Source: JAQGMJ01 sp036271855
GTDB lineage: Bacteria; Pseudomonadota; Gammaproteobacteria; Burkholderiales; JAEUOS01
Reading direction: 5' to 3'
Assembly (NCBI GenBank): GCA_036271855.1
Contig: DATAZV010000074.1
Span: forward strand, 1 to 11,235
DNA length: 11,235 nt
The notes beneath the pieces are model-generated. The model ran no database searches. It saw only the letters and a program-made list of their open reading frames with translations, and had not been told where the DNA came from. Positions 1 through 6,500 of the stretch are shown piece by piece. The translations under genes and the position numbers were made by a program. How positions within the stretch are numbered: the first letter of the stretch is position 1; every line of letters begins with the position of its first letter.

Positions 1-918
1 CTGCTGTTGATTGCCTGCACGGCAGCCGCGCAGGAAGGCGGCTTCGACCTCCAGGGGCATCGCGGCGCGCGCGGCCTGGCACCGGAAAATACCCTCGCCG
101 CCTTCACCCGCGGACTGGAAGCCGGGGTCAGCACGCTGGAACTGGATATCGGCGTCACCCGCGACGGCGTGGTAGTGATCCATCACGATGAGCGGCTCAA
201 TCCCGCGATCACCCGCGACGCCGCCGGCCACTGGATCGCCACGCCCGGACCGCGCCTGTTCGATCTGAGCTTGGCCGAGTTGAAAACCTACAACGTAGGT
301 GCCCTCAAGCCCGGCACTGCCTACGCGGCGCAGTTTCCGCAACAGGTGCAGCGCGAACACGAACCAGTGCCGCGCCTGGCCGATCTATTCGAACTGGTGC
401 GGCTGCGCGGCGACGCGCACGTGCGTTTCAACATTGAAACGAAGCTGACGCCCGACCATCCGCAGGACACGGTCGCGCCGCAAGTTATGGTCGCGGCCTT
501 GCTGGCGGTGATCGCGCAATACGACATGGAAAGCCGCGTCAGCATCCAGTCCTTCGACTGGCGCACACTGAAGATGGTGCAGGCGCTGCGCCCGGACATC
601 CCCACGGTTTGCCTGAGCGCCCGGCTGCAGAATTTCAATACGGTGGCGCCGGCCTGGAACGCCGGCCTGGCGTTGACAAGCACCCTGCCGCGACTGGTGA
701 AAGGTGCCGGTTGCGCGGCATGGTCGCCGAATTTTCAGGACGTCGACGCGGCCACGGTAACGGATGCGCGCGCGCAGGGACTGCGGGTGATTCCCTGGAC
801 CGTCAACCGACCGGAAGACATCGGGCGCATGGCCGCGCTCGGCGTCGACGGCCTGATCACCGACCGGCCCGATATCGCGCGCGCCGTGCTCGCCGCGCGC
901 AACATCAGACTGCGCTGA
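1..918 (+). CDS. Glycerophosphodiester phosphodiesterase, exported (5' end outside window)
   Basis: The reading frame is open from base 1, so the N-terminus lies upstream and the TTG at 7 is not a credible start. The family hydrolyses glycerophosphodiesters to glycerol-3-phosphate and an alcohol, using a TIM-barrel fold and a divalent metal. Counting codons from base 1, the GDPD signature is complete: HRG at 20-22, the APENT loop at 27-31, E47 and D49 (ELD), HHD at 61-63, E146 and K148 (IETK), and the C-terminal PWTVN...GVDGLITDRPD segment. The first residues, LLLIAC followed by TAAAQ, look like the end of a signal peptide. LIAC fits a lipobox and AAA|Q would fit signal peptidase I, so the product is probably periplasmic or a lipoprotein. 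The visible part is 305 codons, close to a full mature enzyme. It ends 7 bp from the convergent FKBP gene. GlpQ/UgpQ are family relatives; I cannot assign which. Confidence 0.93.
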   Translation: MLLIACTAAAQEGGFDLQGHRGARGLAPENTLAAFTRGLEAGVSTLELDIGVTRDGVVVIHHDERLNPAITRDAAGHWIATPGPRLFDLSLAELKTYNVGALKPGTAYAAQFPQQVQREHEPVPRLADLFELVRLRGDAHVRFNIETKLTPDHPQDTVAPQVMVAALLAVIAQYDMESRVSIQSFDWRTLKMVQALRPDIPTVCLSARLQNFNTVAPAWNAGLALTSTLPRLVKGAGCAAWSPNFQDVDAATVTDARAQGLRVIPWTVNRPEDIGRMAALGVDGLITDRPDIARAVLAARNIRLR

Positions 919-925
919 AACTGCG

Positions 926-1261
926 CTAGACCCCCAGCAGCTCGACTTCGAACAACAGCGTTGCGTTCGGCGGAATCACCCCGCCGGCGCCGCGCGCGCC
1001 GTAACCCATCTCCGGCGGAATGATCAGCTTGCGCACGCCGCCGACCTTCATGCCGGCAAAGCCTTCGTCCCAGCCGCGGATCACGTGGCCCGCGCCCAGC
1101 GGAAAGCTGAAAGGCTCGTTACGATCCTTGCTGGAGTCGAACTTCGCGCCCTGCTCGCCGTCGTTGTACAGCCAGCCGGTGTAGTGCACTTCGATATGGG
1201 TGCCGGGCGTGGCTTCGGCGCCCTCGCCCACCTTGACGTCTTCGATGATCAGTCCTGCCAT
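926..1261 (-). CDS. FKBP-type peptidyl-prolyl cis-trans isomerase, single domain
   Basis: This 111-residue protein is a complete stand-alone FKBP domain, without signal peptide or extra domains, so it should act in the cytoplasm as a prolyl isomerase and folding helper. The pocket residues known from FKBP12 are all visible: Y27, F41-D42, F51, V60-I61, W64, Y87 and F104. So are the motifs VHYTGWL, VIRGWDEG, LIIPPEMGYG and IPPNATLLFEVEL. The length matches the usual 108-118 residues of small bacterial FKBPs. The ATG at 1261 is supported by an AGGAG Shine-Dalgarno at 1269-1273 with 7 nt spacing, and by a good promoter upstream. The gene is convergent with the GDPD gene and divergent from the PcfJ-domain gene, so it is probably monocistronic. 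Confidence in the family is very high; the client proteins are unknown. Confidence 0.97.
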   Translation of the reverse strand: MAGLIIEDVKVGEGAEATPGTHIEVHYTGWLYNDGEQGAKFDSSKDRNEPFSFPLGAGHVIRGWDEGFAGMKVGGVRKLIIPPEMGYGARGAGGVIPPNATLLFEVELLGV

Positions 1262-1268
1262 GACAATG

Positions 1269-1273
1269 CTCCT
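1269..1273 (-). promoter_or_regulatory. Shine-Dalgarno AGGAG of the FKBP gene
   Basis: AGGAG on the minus strand sits 7 nt before the ATG at 1261 and fixes that start. Confidence 0.85.
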
Positions 1274-1294
1274 GAAACACGCTTTGGGCCGCGC

Positions 1295-1323
1295 AGTATA
1301 GCCGCTCCAAACGGTACGCTCAA
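1295..1323 (-). promoter_or_regulatory. Sigma70-type promoter for the FKBP gene
   Basis: On the minus strand a -35 box TTGAGC (1318-1323) is followed after exactly 17 bp by a -10 box TATACT (1295-1300). The boxes match 4/6 and 5/6 of the TTGACA/TATAAT consensus. Transcription would start near 1288, giving a leader of about 27 nt that holds the AGGAG site. This is one of the clearest promoters in the window. Confidence 0.72.
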
Positions 1324-1351
1324 ATTAACGCGATATCAGTGCGCGCCAGGG

Positions 1352-1379
1352 TTGCGCCGCCGCCGCGCCGTGCTACATT
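1352..1379 (+). promoter_or_regulatory. Candidate promoter for the PcfJ-domain gene
   Basis: An extended -10 element, TGC followed by TACATT (1371-1379), lies 16 bp after a weak -35, TTGCGC (1352-1357). Transcription would begin near 1386, which places the GTG at 1339 outside the transcript and favours the ATG at 1486. The -35 match is poor, so the element relies on the extended -10. It lies back to back with the FKBP promoter. Confidence 0.4.
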
Positions 1380-1485
1380 AAGGCCTCGATCCGGCGCTTG
1401 TGTGGCTCGCCTTGCAGCAGTCGCTGCGTCTGAATCAGTCCCCAGCATTCCTTTTCCGCATTTCTTTTTCTTCTCGCCGCCTTTC

Positions 1486-2997
1486 ATGCACCCCACGCGC
1501 GCGCAAAAGCAAAAGCCTTTGCGCCCCTCCCCGGAGATTGGCCTTGCCGTGGTCGCCGCGCTGGCCTTGCCGCGCCCGGCCTTTGCACGCTTGACCACCG
1601 AGCGCGGGCGGATTGCCCTGGAACTGGGGGCCGCGCTGCGCGTATGCCGCGGCGGCCGTGGGCGGATCGCCATCCAGACCCGCGACAGCCTGGTGTCGCC
1701 CTGGCGCGACGCTTCGCATCTGGAAGATATCGAGGTACTCGACACCGCCTCGCTGATCGAGCATGCCCTCAATCACGCGGCGCGCGCCCACCTGGCGCAC
1801 GCGATCGGGCTTTGCGGACTGCAGGATGCCGCGCTGCCGCCGGAGCAGCGGCTCTATGCGGAGCGGCGCCTGCGCACCGACCTGTTTCCGCCCGCCGCCA
1901 GCGCGGCGAGCGCGCATCACGTGCGCGCGCTGCTGCTGGCCGAAGTGCTGGAGCCCGACTCCCTGCGCCCGGTGTTCCTGATTCACGGACGGCGCTCGCG
2001 GTTTCGCGATTTCAACGAGGCGCGCGCAGCTGGCCTTCCGGCGCTGACACGCATTACCGCGGAAACGCCGAACCTGGCGCCGCTGCTGGCGCCGCTGGTC
2101 CGCACGCATGCACGCAAGCAGGCAGGCCCGATCACCGACGGTGCCATCGGCCTGGTGCGCACCGCGCTGCTGGCGCTGCCGGCGGCCGAACGCCTGGCGC
2201 CGCGCGACTGGAAGTGGCTGGCGCGCCAATCCAACAGCGTGGTGCGCAGGCTGTGCGCCGCGGACAACGACGGCCGCCTGGACACGCTGACCGTGCGCCT
2301 GTTCGCCGCCGCCGGCGAAACCCGCCTGCCGCGGCCGATTCTCGAACTCGATCATCGCGGCGGCCCGCTGGACCGGGCGCTCGTTTCGCTCTCGCTCAAC
2401 GGCGCGGCCGCCACCCCATTCGGGGAGGCTCTATTCGCCGATCTGGCACGCCTGATGCGCCTGCTGATCCGCGAGGCGCGCGAGCGCTCGCGGCGCCGCC
2501 AGTCGCTGCGTTTCCTGCGCGACGATGCCGGCTACCTGATCGACTGGTGGCTGGACGAAGCTACCCGCGGCGCCTCCCTGGTCGGGCACAACGCCACCTA
2601 CGCCTCGCTGATCCGCCGCCAGCAGCGCTGGCACCAGCTGCTGATCCTGCGTTCGCCCGAATATATGCAGATGTGGCCCAGCGCCCTGCCGGCCTACGAA
2701 AGCGCCGGCCTGCGGGTGGTACCCCTGACTGACTCGCTGATGCTGGCGCGCGAGGGCATGGAAATGCGCCACTGCGTGGCCAGCTATTCGCGCGACTGCG
2801 TGCGCGGCGATACGCGGATTTTCGCCCTGGAAGACGTCGATACCGGCGAGCGCGCCACCCTGGAGTTGCGGCGCCGCTCCTGGGTCTGGTTCGCCGGACA
2901 GATCAAGGGCGCCTGCAATGCAGACGTGTCTTCCCGCCTGCGGGTTGCGGCCGAACGGCTGGCGTCGCGTTATACCGCCGCCGCCCAGCGGACCTGA
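1486..2997 (+). CDS. PcfJ-domain-containing protein of unknown function
   Basis: This is a 503-residue protein when started at the ATG at 1486. The last ~90 residues match the PcfJ-like domain, named after a protein of the enterococcal conjugative plasmid pCF10. Visible marks are EMRHCVASY (E426-Y434, with H429 and C430), C438, the GERATLEL strand, and QIKGACN (Q472-N478), which is followed by a helical end. The remainder is Arg/Ala/Leu-rich, predicted mostly helical, and matches nothing I recognise. There is no convincing signal peptide. The frame stays open back to a GTG at 1339, but the extra 49 residues are low-complexity and lie upstream of the best promoter, so I reject that start. No Shine-Dalgarno precedes 1486; a pyrimidine-rich tract does. 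No conjugation or plasmid genes lie nearby, so a transfer role is not supported here. The gene is real by length and domain; its function is unknown. Confidence 0.8.
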   Translation: MHPTRAQKQKPLRPSPEIGLAVVAALALPRPAFARLTTERGRIALELGAALRVCRGGRGRIAIQTRDSLVSPWRDASHLEDIEVLDTASLIEHALNHAARAHLAHAIGLCGLQDAALPPEQRLYAERRLRTDLFPPAASAASAHHVRALLLAEVLEPDSLRPVFLIHGRRSRFRDFNEARAAGLPALTRITAETPNLAPLLAPLVRTHARKQAGPITDGAIGLVRTALLALPAAERLAPRDWKWLARQSNSVVRRLCAADNDGRLDTLTVRLFAAAGETRLPRPILELDHRGGPLDRALVSLSLNGAAATPFGEALFADLARLMRLLIREARERSRRRQSLRFLRDDAGYLIDWWLDEATRGASLVGHNATYASLIRRQQRWHQLLILRSPEYMQMWPSALPAYESAGLRVVPLTDSLMLAREGMEMRHCVASYSRDCVRGDTRIFALEDVDTGERATLELRRRSWVWFAGQIKGACNADVSSRLRVAAERLASRYTAAAQRT

Positions 2998-3044
2998 GAC
3001 CGGCCCTTTCCCTCCGCCGGGTCCGGAGTCGCGAAGGTTCCGGC

Positions 3045-3050
3045 TATAAT
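3045..3050 (+). promoter_or_regulatory. -10 box TATAAT of the DUF47-pit operon
   Basis: A perfect TATAAT stands 72 bp before the DUF47 start codon. At 16-18 bp upstream there is no recognisable -35 (the bases are TCCGGA-like), which suggests dependence on an activator or a weak -35. I saw no sequence resembling a Pho box here. Transcription would start near 3057. Confidence 0.55.
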
Positions 3051-3057
3051 GCGCGCC

Positions 3058-3094
3058 GCACCGCACCAGCGGTAACACTGCACCGCACCGGTGC
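3058..3094 (+). repeat. 10-nt direct repeat and palindrome in the pit operon leader
   Basis: GCACCGCACC occurs at 3058-3067 and again at 3080-3089, a period of 22 nt or about two helical turns. The second copy runs into the perfect palindrome GCACCGGTGC (3085-3094). All of it lies between the TATAAT and the start codon, so it could be an operator or an mRNA structure. Function is inferred only from position. Confidence 0.45.
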
Positions 3095-3122
3095 GCAGAA
3101 CAACCGAAACCCAGGGGTCGCC

Positions 3123-3749
3123 ATGTTCGGCCGTTTCATGCCGCAAGAAGGCAAGTTCTTCGAGTTTTTCAACGAACACGCCCAGTATATTGTCGACGGG
3201 GCCCGCGAACTGGCGGACCTGATGGCGAAGTTCGACGATCTCGAACGCCGCGCCTATTCGATCGAGACCATCGAGAAAAAAGCCGACAAGGTCACGCACC
3301 AGACCGTCGAGTTGCTGCACAAGACCTTCATCACGCCGCTGGACCGCGACGACATCCACAAGCTGATCACCACCATGGACGACATCCTCGACCTGACCGA
3401 GGACGTGGCCCACTCGATTTTCCTGTACGACATCAAGGCGGTCACGCCGGAAGCGCAAAAGCTGGCCGACATCTGCGTCGCCTGCGGCGAAAAGGTGAAG
3501 GCCACCGTCGCCCTGCTGCCGAAAATGGAAAACTCGGCGGAGATGCTCGCCCTGTGCGCCGAGATCGACAAGCTGGAGTCCGACGCCGACCACGTGATGC
3601 GCGCGGCGATGGCCAAGCTGTTCCGCGAAGAGTCGGACGTGCGCAACGTGATCAAGCTCAAAGAGATCTACGAACTCCTCGAGTCGGTCACCGACAAGTG
3701 CGAAGACGTAGCCAACATCATCGAAGGCATCATCGTCGAGAACGCGTAA
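3123..3749 (+). CDS. DUF47/PhoU-like Pit accessory protein
   Basis: This 208-residue, all-helical, charged protein belongs to the DUF47 family (TIGR00153-like), which resembles PhoU and is usually encoded beside a Pit phosphate transporter. It has no signal peptide or membrane span, so it is cytoplasmic and probably regulates or assists the transporter at the membrane. Visible family marks are the N-terminal FFEFFNEHA segment and acidic E/DxxxD metal-binding-type repeats (EKKAD near 51-55, DDILD near 86-90, DKCED near 192-196). PhoU proteins use such repeats to bind metal clusters. The length is the usual 205-215. The ATG at 3123 has AGGGG at 3113-3117 with 5 nt spacing. The pit gene follows after 43 bp on the same strand without a terminator, so the two are very likely co-transcribed. 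Confidence 0.94.
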   Translation: MFGRFMPQEGKFFEFFNEHAQYIVDGARELADLMAKFDDLERRAYSIETIEKKADKVTHQTVELLHKTFITPLDRDDIHKLITTMDDILDLTEDVAHSIFLYDIKAVTPEAQKLADICVACGEKVKATVALLPKMENSAEMLALCAEIDKLESDADHVMRAAMAKLFREESDVRNVIKLKEIYELLESVTDKCEDVANIIEGIIVENA

Positions 3750-3792
3750 GCACGCGCATCGCTGTCGCCGTACTTCCTCACCGGCTTTCGAA

Positions 3793-4815
3793 ATGACCCT
3801 GCATATCCTGCTGCTCCTGATCGTCCTCGCGCTCGCGTTCGACTTCATGAACGGCTTCCACGACGCCGCCAACTCGATCGCCACGGTGGTTTCCACCGGC
3901 GTGCTCAAGCCGCAATACGCGGTAGCCTTCGCGGCGTTTTTCAACTTCGTCGCCTACTTCATGTTTCCGCTCAAGGTGGCGGCGACCATCGGCCAGGGCA
4001 TCATCGATATCTCTATCGTCGACCACTACCTGGTGTTCGGCGCGCTGGTCGGCGCCATCGCCTGGAACGTCATCACCTGGCTCTACGGCATTCCCTCCTC
4101 GTCTTCGCATGCGCTGATCGGCGGCCTGGTGGGCGCGGCGGTCGCCAAGGTGGGCACCGGGTCGCTGGTTTCCTCGGGCCTGGTGAAGACGGTGATTTTC
4201 ATCGTGCTCTCGCCGATGCTGGGCTTTTTGTTCGGCTCCATCCTGATGGTCACGGTGTCGTGGCTGTTCGTGCGCAGCACCCCGCACAAGGTGGACAAAT
4301 GGTTCCGCCGCCTGCAACTGATATCGGCTTCGTTCTATAGCCTGGGGCACGGCGGCAACGACGCGCAAAAGACCATCGGCATCATCTGGATGCTGCTGCT
4401 GGCCGCCAATCTCGCCAACCCGAACAGCCTGCCGGCGTGGATGCATGCGAACCACGACGGCCCGCCGCTGTGGGTGCCCGGTGCCTGCTACATCACCATC
4501 GCGCTGGGCACCATGTTCGGCGGCTGGCGCATCGTCAAGACCATGGGGCAGAAGATCACCAAGCTCAAACCGGTGGGCGGCTTTTGCGCCGAAACCGGCG
4601 GCGCCATCACCCTGTTCATGGCCACCGCACTGGGCATTCCGGTATCGACCACCCACACCATCACCGGCGCGATTGTCGGCGTCGGCTCGTCGCGCAAGGT
4701 ATCGGCGGTACGCTGGGGCGTGGCCGGCAGCATCGTCTGGGCGTGGATACTCACCATCCCTTGCTCGGCGTTCATCGCCGCCGTTGCCTGGTACGTCGGC
4801 AAGCAAATCCTCTAG
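3793..4815 (+). CDS. pit: Low-affinity inorganic phosphate transporter, Pit family
   Basis: This is a 340-residue, strongly hydrophobic inner-membrane protein with about ten membrane spans. Pit carriers take up phosphate (as metal-phosphate in E. coli) driven by the proton gradient. The inverted-repeat signatures are present: FMNGFHDAANS in the first half (D24, N27) and SLGHGGNDAQ in the second (H186, N189, D190). Also visible are YGIPSSSSHALIGG and GIPVSTTHTITGA. The length fits the short Pit form (about 330-340 residues) that pairs with DUF47 proteins, rather than the ~500-residue E. coli PitA. No Shine-Dalgarno is visible before the ATG at 3793, so translation may be coupled to the DUF47 gene 43 bp upstream. 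The gene is convergent with the hfq-like gene. Confidence 0.95.
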   Translation: MTLHILLLLIVLALAFDFMNGFHDAANSIATVVSTGVLKPQYAVAFAAFFNFVAYFMFPLKVAATIGQGIIDISIVDHYLVFGALVGAIAWNVITWLYGIPSSSSHALIGGLVGAAVAKVGTGSLVSSGLVKTVIFIVLSPMLGFLFGSILMVTVSWLFVRSTPHKVDKWFRRLQLISASFYSLGHGGNDAQKTIGIIWMLLLAANLANPNSLPAWMHANHDGPPLWVPGACYITIALGTMFGGWRIVKTMGQKITKLKPVGGFCAETGGAITLFMATALGIPVSTTHTITGAIVGVGSSRKVSAVRWGVAGSIVWAWILTIPCSAFIAAVAWYVGKQIL

Positions 4816-4828
4816 ACCGGACGCTGCC

Positions 4829-4840
4829 TGCCGCGCGGCA
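4829..4840. terminator. Palindrome between convergent pit and hfq-like genes
   Basis: TGCCGCGCGGCA is a perfect 12-bp palindrome in the 33-bp gap between two convergent genes. It could act as a shared transcription brake, but no T-tract follows on either strand, so it is not a canonical intrinsic terminator. Confidence 0.3.
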
Positions 4841-4848
4841 ATCCCGCT

Positions 4849-5223
4849 TCAGGGACTGACGATACGCGAACGCCGGGTAGTGACGGTGACCACGCGCGGC
4901 TGCGCCGGCGGCCCCGAGGGGGCACGATGCGCGGGACCGCCGGGGCCGGCCGGCCGCGGGCCGCCCGGACGCTTGGCCGCCATCGGCGGGCCCGGCATGA
5001 TCGAAGCGATCGCATCCTTGTTGATCACTTGCAGCTCGGCGCCCTGCAGGGCAATGAAGTGCTGGTCGAACGACGCAATGCGTCCGGTCAAGCGCACGCC
5101 GCTTAACAAATAGATCACCACGTTGCGGCGTGTCTTGCGCAACTGGTTGAGGTAAGGTTCCTGGATGCGACCATCTGCAGCGCCCGGCGCCGCTGTGACC
5201 GCTTTTTGTTCTGGTGTACCCAT
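4849..5223 (-). CDS. Divergent Hfq-like RNA-binding protein
   Basis: This 124-residue protein has an Sm/Hfq core at residues 21-80 followed by a Gly/Pro/Arg-rich tail. Hfq forms hexamers that pair small RNAs with mRNAs. Aligned by eye to E. coli Hfq, the Sm1 part is well kept: QEPYLNQLR (21-29; Q21 = Q8), basic rim R29-K30-T31-R32, Y38 (= Y25), G42, and SFDQHFIAL (51-59). The Sm2 part is altered: the usual YKH is N68-K69-D70, so the conserved His and Tyr are missing. The tail (about 81-124) looks disordered and ends with basic residues. An in-frame stop nine codons upstream supports the ATG at 5223, although the ribosome site is weak. The gene does not sit beside hflX or other usual hfq neighbours, so this is probably a second, paralogous Hfq. 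Confidence 0.85.
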   Translation of the reverse strand: MGTPEQKAVTAAPGAADGRIQEPYLNQLRKTRRNVVIYLLSGVRLTGRIASFDQHFIALQGAELQVINKDAIASIMPGPPMAAKRPGGPRPAGPGGPAHRAPSGPPAQPRVVTVTTRRSRIVSP

Positions 5224-5298
5224 AATGAGACCCGGTGAAACGTGCCGTTAAATTGCGGCAGCGCAACGCGAATATTACTCTTTTCGCGCAATTCAGTG

Positions 5299-5315
5299 TA
5301 GTTGGTATGCAACTA
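5299..5315. repeat. Inverted repeat TAGTTG-N5-CAACTA, candidate operator
   Basis: A perfect 6-bp inverted repeat with a 5-nt centre lies between the divergent hfq-like and bug genes. A similar dyad occurs 46 bp further on (5346-5359). The spacing and shape fit a dimeric regulator site, but no regulator gene is adjacent. Confidence 0.4.
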
Positions 5316-5345
5316 GCATGCCGTCAGTTTGTACGTCTGCTGGAC

Positions 5346-5359
5346 AATTGGTTCCAACT
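5346..5359. repeat. Second related dyad, AATTGGTTCCAACT
   Basis: The core TTGG-TT-CCAA (5348-5357) is palindromic and resembles the TTGGTATGCAA core at 5302-5312. It overlaps a weak candidate promoter for the bug gene, TTGGTT (5348-5353), 18 bp, TATTTT (5372-5377). If these boxes are real, a protein bound here would block transcription of bug. Confidence 0.35.
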
Positions 5360-5393
5360 GCCGCACCTCGATATTTTGACCGGTTCTTTTCTC

Positions 5394-5398
5394 GGAGG
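5394..5398 (+). promoter_or_regulatory. Shine-Dalgarno GGAGG of the bug gene
   Basis: GGAGG lies 5 nt before the TTG at 5404 and 11 nt before the ATG at 5410. The spacing favours TTG, while codon preference favours ATG. The two differ by only two residues in the signal peptide. Confidence 0.8.
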
Positions 5399-5403
5399 TT
5401 GCT

Positions 5404-6417
5404 TTGAATATGCATCATCATACGCGCGCGAGCGCGCCCGGCATGACCCGCAGGCTGGCATGCGCGCTGACCCTTTTTGCCGCCCTCGGCGCGACCGGCG
5501 AATCCGCCTGGGCGCAGGCCGATTACCCGAACAAGCCGATCCGCCTGGTGGTCGGGTTCACCGCCGGCGGCATCTCCGACGTGCTGGCCCGGGCGCTCGC
5601 CGCCAAGCTTTCCACCCAGCTCGGCCAGCAGGTGGTGGTGGACAACAAGCCCGGCGCCGGCACCACCATCGCGGCGGACTTCGTGGCCAAGTCCGCGCCC
5701 GACGGCTACACCCTGTTCCTGCAGGACATGACGACCCACGCAATCAACGTCGGCCTGTACAAGAAGCTGCCCTATGATTCGGTCAAGGATTTCACGCCCG
5801 TCGGCCTGGTAGCCTCCACCCCCTTGATGATGGTGGACAACCCCTCGCTGCAGGCGAAGACCGTCAAGGAACTGATCGCAGTGGCCAAGGCCAGGCCGGG
5901 TCAGCTGGCCTATGCCTCCTCTGGCAATGGCACGGTGCCGCACCTGGCGGCCGAGACCTTCAAGAACCTGGCGGGCATCGACGCCGTCCACGTGCCCTTC
6001 AAGGGCAGCGCCCCGGCGATCCAGGCGGTGCTGGCGGGCGACACGGCGTTCACCTTCTCGACCATGCCGCCGGCGCTCTCGCAGGTCAAGGCGGGCAAGC
6101 TGGTCGGCCTGGGGGTGACCACGGCCAAGCGCGTAGCGGCCGCGCCGGAGGTGCCGACGGTGGCCGAGTCGCTGCCCGGCTTCGAGTTCGTGCTCTATAG
6201 CGGCATCATCGCGCCCAAGGGCTTGCCGGCGGCGCTGGTGACGCGCCTGAACGGCGAGTTCGCCAAGACGGTGGGCGCCGCCGACATGCACCAGATCTAC
6301 GTCAACCTCGGCGCCGAGCAGCTAACCGACACACCGGCCGAGTTCAGCGCCCACATCAACCGCGAAATCCCCAAGATGGTGCAGGCGGTTAAACTCTCAG
6401 GTGCAACTGTCGATTGA
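5404..6417 (+). CDS. Bug/TctC-family periplasmic solute-binding receptor
   Basis: This 337-residue exported protein belongs to the tripartite tricarboxylate transporter receptor family (Bug proteins of Bordetella and relatives). These bind carboxylates and other small acids in the periplasm for TctAB-type carriers or for signalling. A signal peptide is clear: basic TRR at 15-17, a hydrophobic core LACALTLFAALGA (18-30), and a cleavage site near AWAQA|D (39/40). The mature part opens with the family's YPNKPIRLVVGF...AGG motif, followed by VVDNKPGAGTTIAADFVAKSAPDGYTL and the YASSGNGTVPHLAAETF and VPFKGSAPAIQAVLAGD segments. No tctA or tctB lies nearby, so it is an orphan receptor and its ligand cannot be read from sequence. 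A TTG start at 5404 fits the GGAGG site; ATG at 5410 is the alternative. A terminator follows. Confidence 0.94.
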   Translation: MNMHHHTRASAPGMTRRLACALTLFAALGATGESAWAQADYPNKPIRLVVGFTAGGISDVLARALAAKLSTQLGQQVVVDNKPGAGTTIAADFVAKSAPDGYTLFLQDMTTHAINVGLYKKLPYDSVKDFTPVGLVASTPLMMVDNPSLQAKTVKELIAVAKARPGQLAYASSGNGTVPHLAAETFKNLAGIDAVHVPFKGSAPAIQAVLAGDTAFTFSTMPPALSQVKAGKLVGLGVTTAKRVAAAPEVPTVAESLPGFEFVLYSGIIAPKGLPAALVTRLNGEFAKTVGAADMHQIYVNLGAEQLTDTPAEFSAHINREIPKMVQAVKLSGATVD

Positions 6418-6437
6418 CGCTTTTTTGCCACGCAGCC

Positions 6438-6470
6438 CGGCCCGCGTGAATCGCGGGCCGCGCCATTTTT
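6438..6470 (+). terminator. Intrinsic terminator after the bug gene
   Basis: A perfect 9-bp stem, CGGCCCGCG (6438-6446) and CGCGGGCCG (6452-6460), closes a TGAAT loop and is followed 5 nt later by TTTTT (6466-6470). It begins about 20 nt after the bug stop codon and should separate bug from the deacetylase-like gene. The 5-nt offset of the T-run makes it less than ideal. Confidence 0.65.
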
Positions 6471-6500
6471 CGATTCCGCAGTTCCGCTACGCACAACATC

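Noticed and set aside
1339..1485. N-terminal extension of the PcfJ-domain protein from the GTG at 1339
   Set aside because: The 49 residues are low-complexity, the start has no ribosome site, and the best promoter lies inside this stretch.
1644..2732. A 362-codon plus-strand frame inside the PcfJ-domain gene
   Set aside because: The translation is Arg/Ala/Pro low-complexity, typical of an off-frame reading, while the other frame carries the PcfJ motifs.
3001..3122. Pho box controlling the pit operon
   Set aside because: I looked for CTGTCAT-like direct repeats and found none; the repeat present is GCACCGCACC, which is unrelated.
3778..4806. A 342-codon open frame on the minus strand across the whole pit gene
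   Set aside because: It mirrors a gene with clear Pit motifs, its translation is His/Arg/Asp-rich with no recognisable domain, and long antisense frames are expected in GC-rich DNA.
5272..5277. TAATAT as a -10 box for the hfq-like gene (minus strand)
   Set aside because: No acceptable -35 box was found at 16-18 bp, so I could not support a promoter call.
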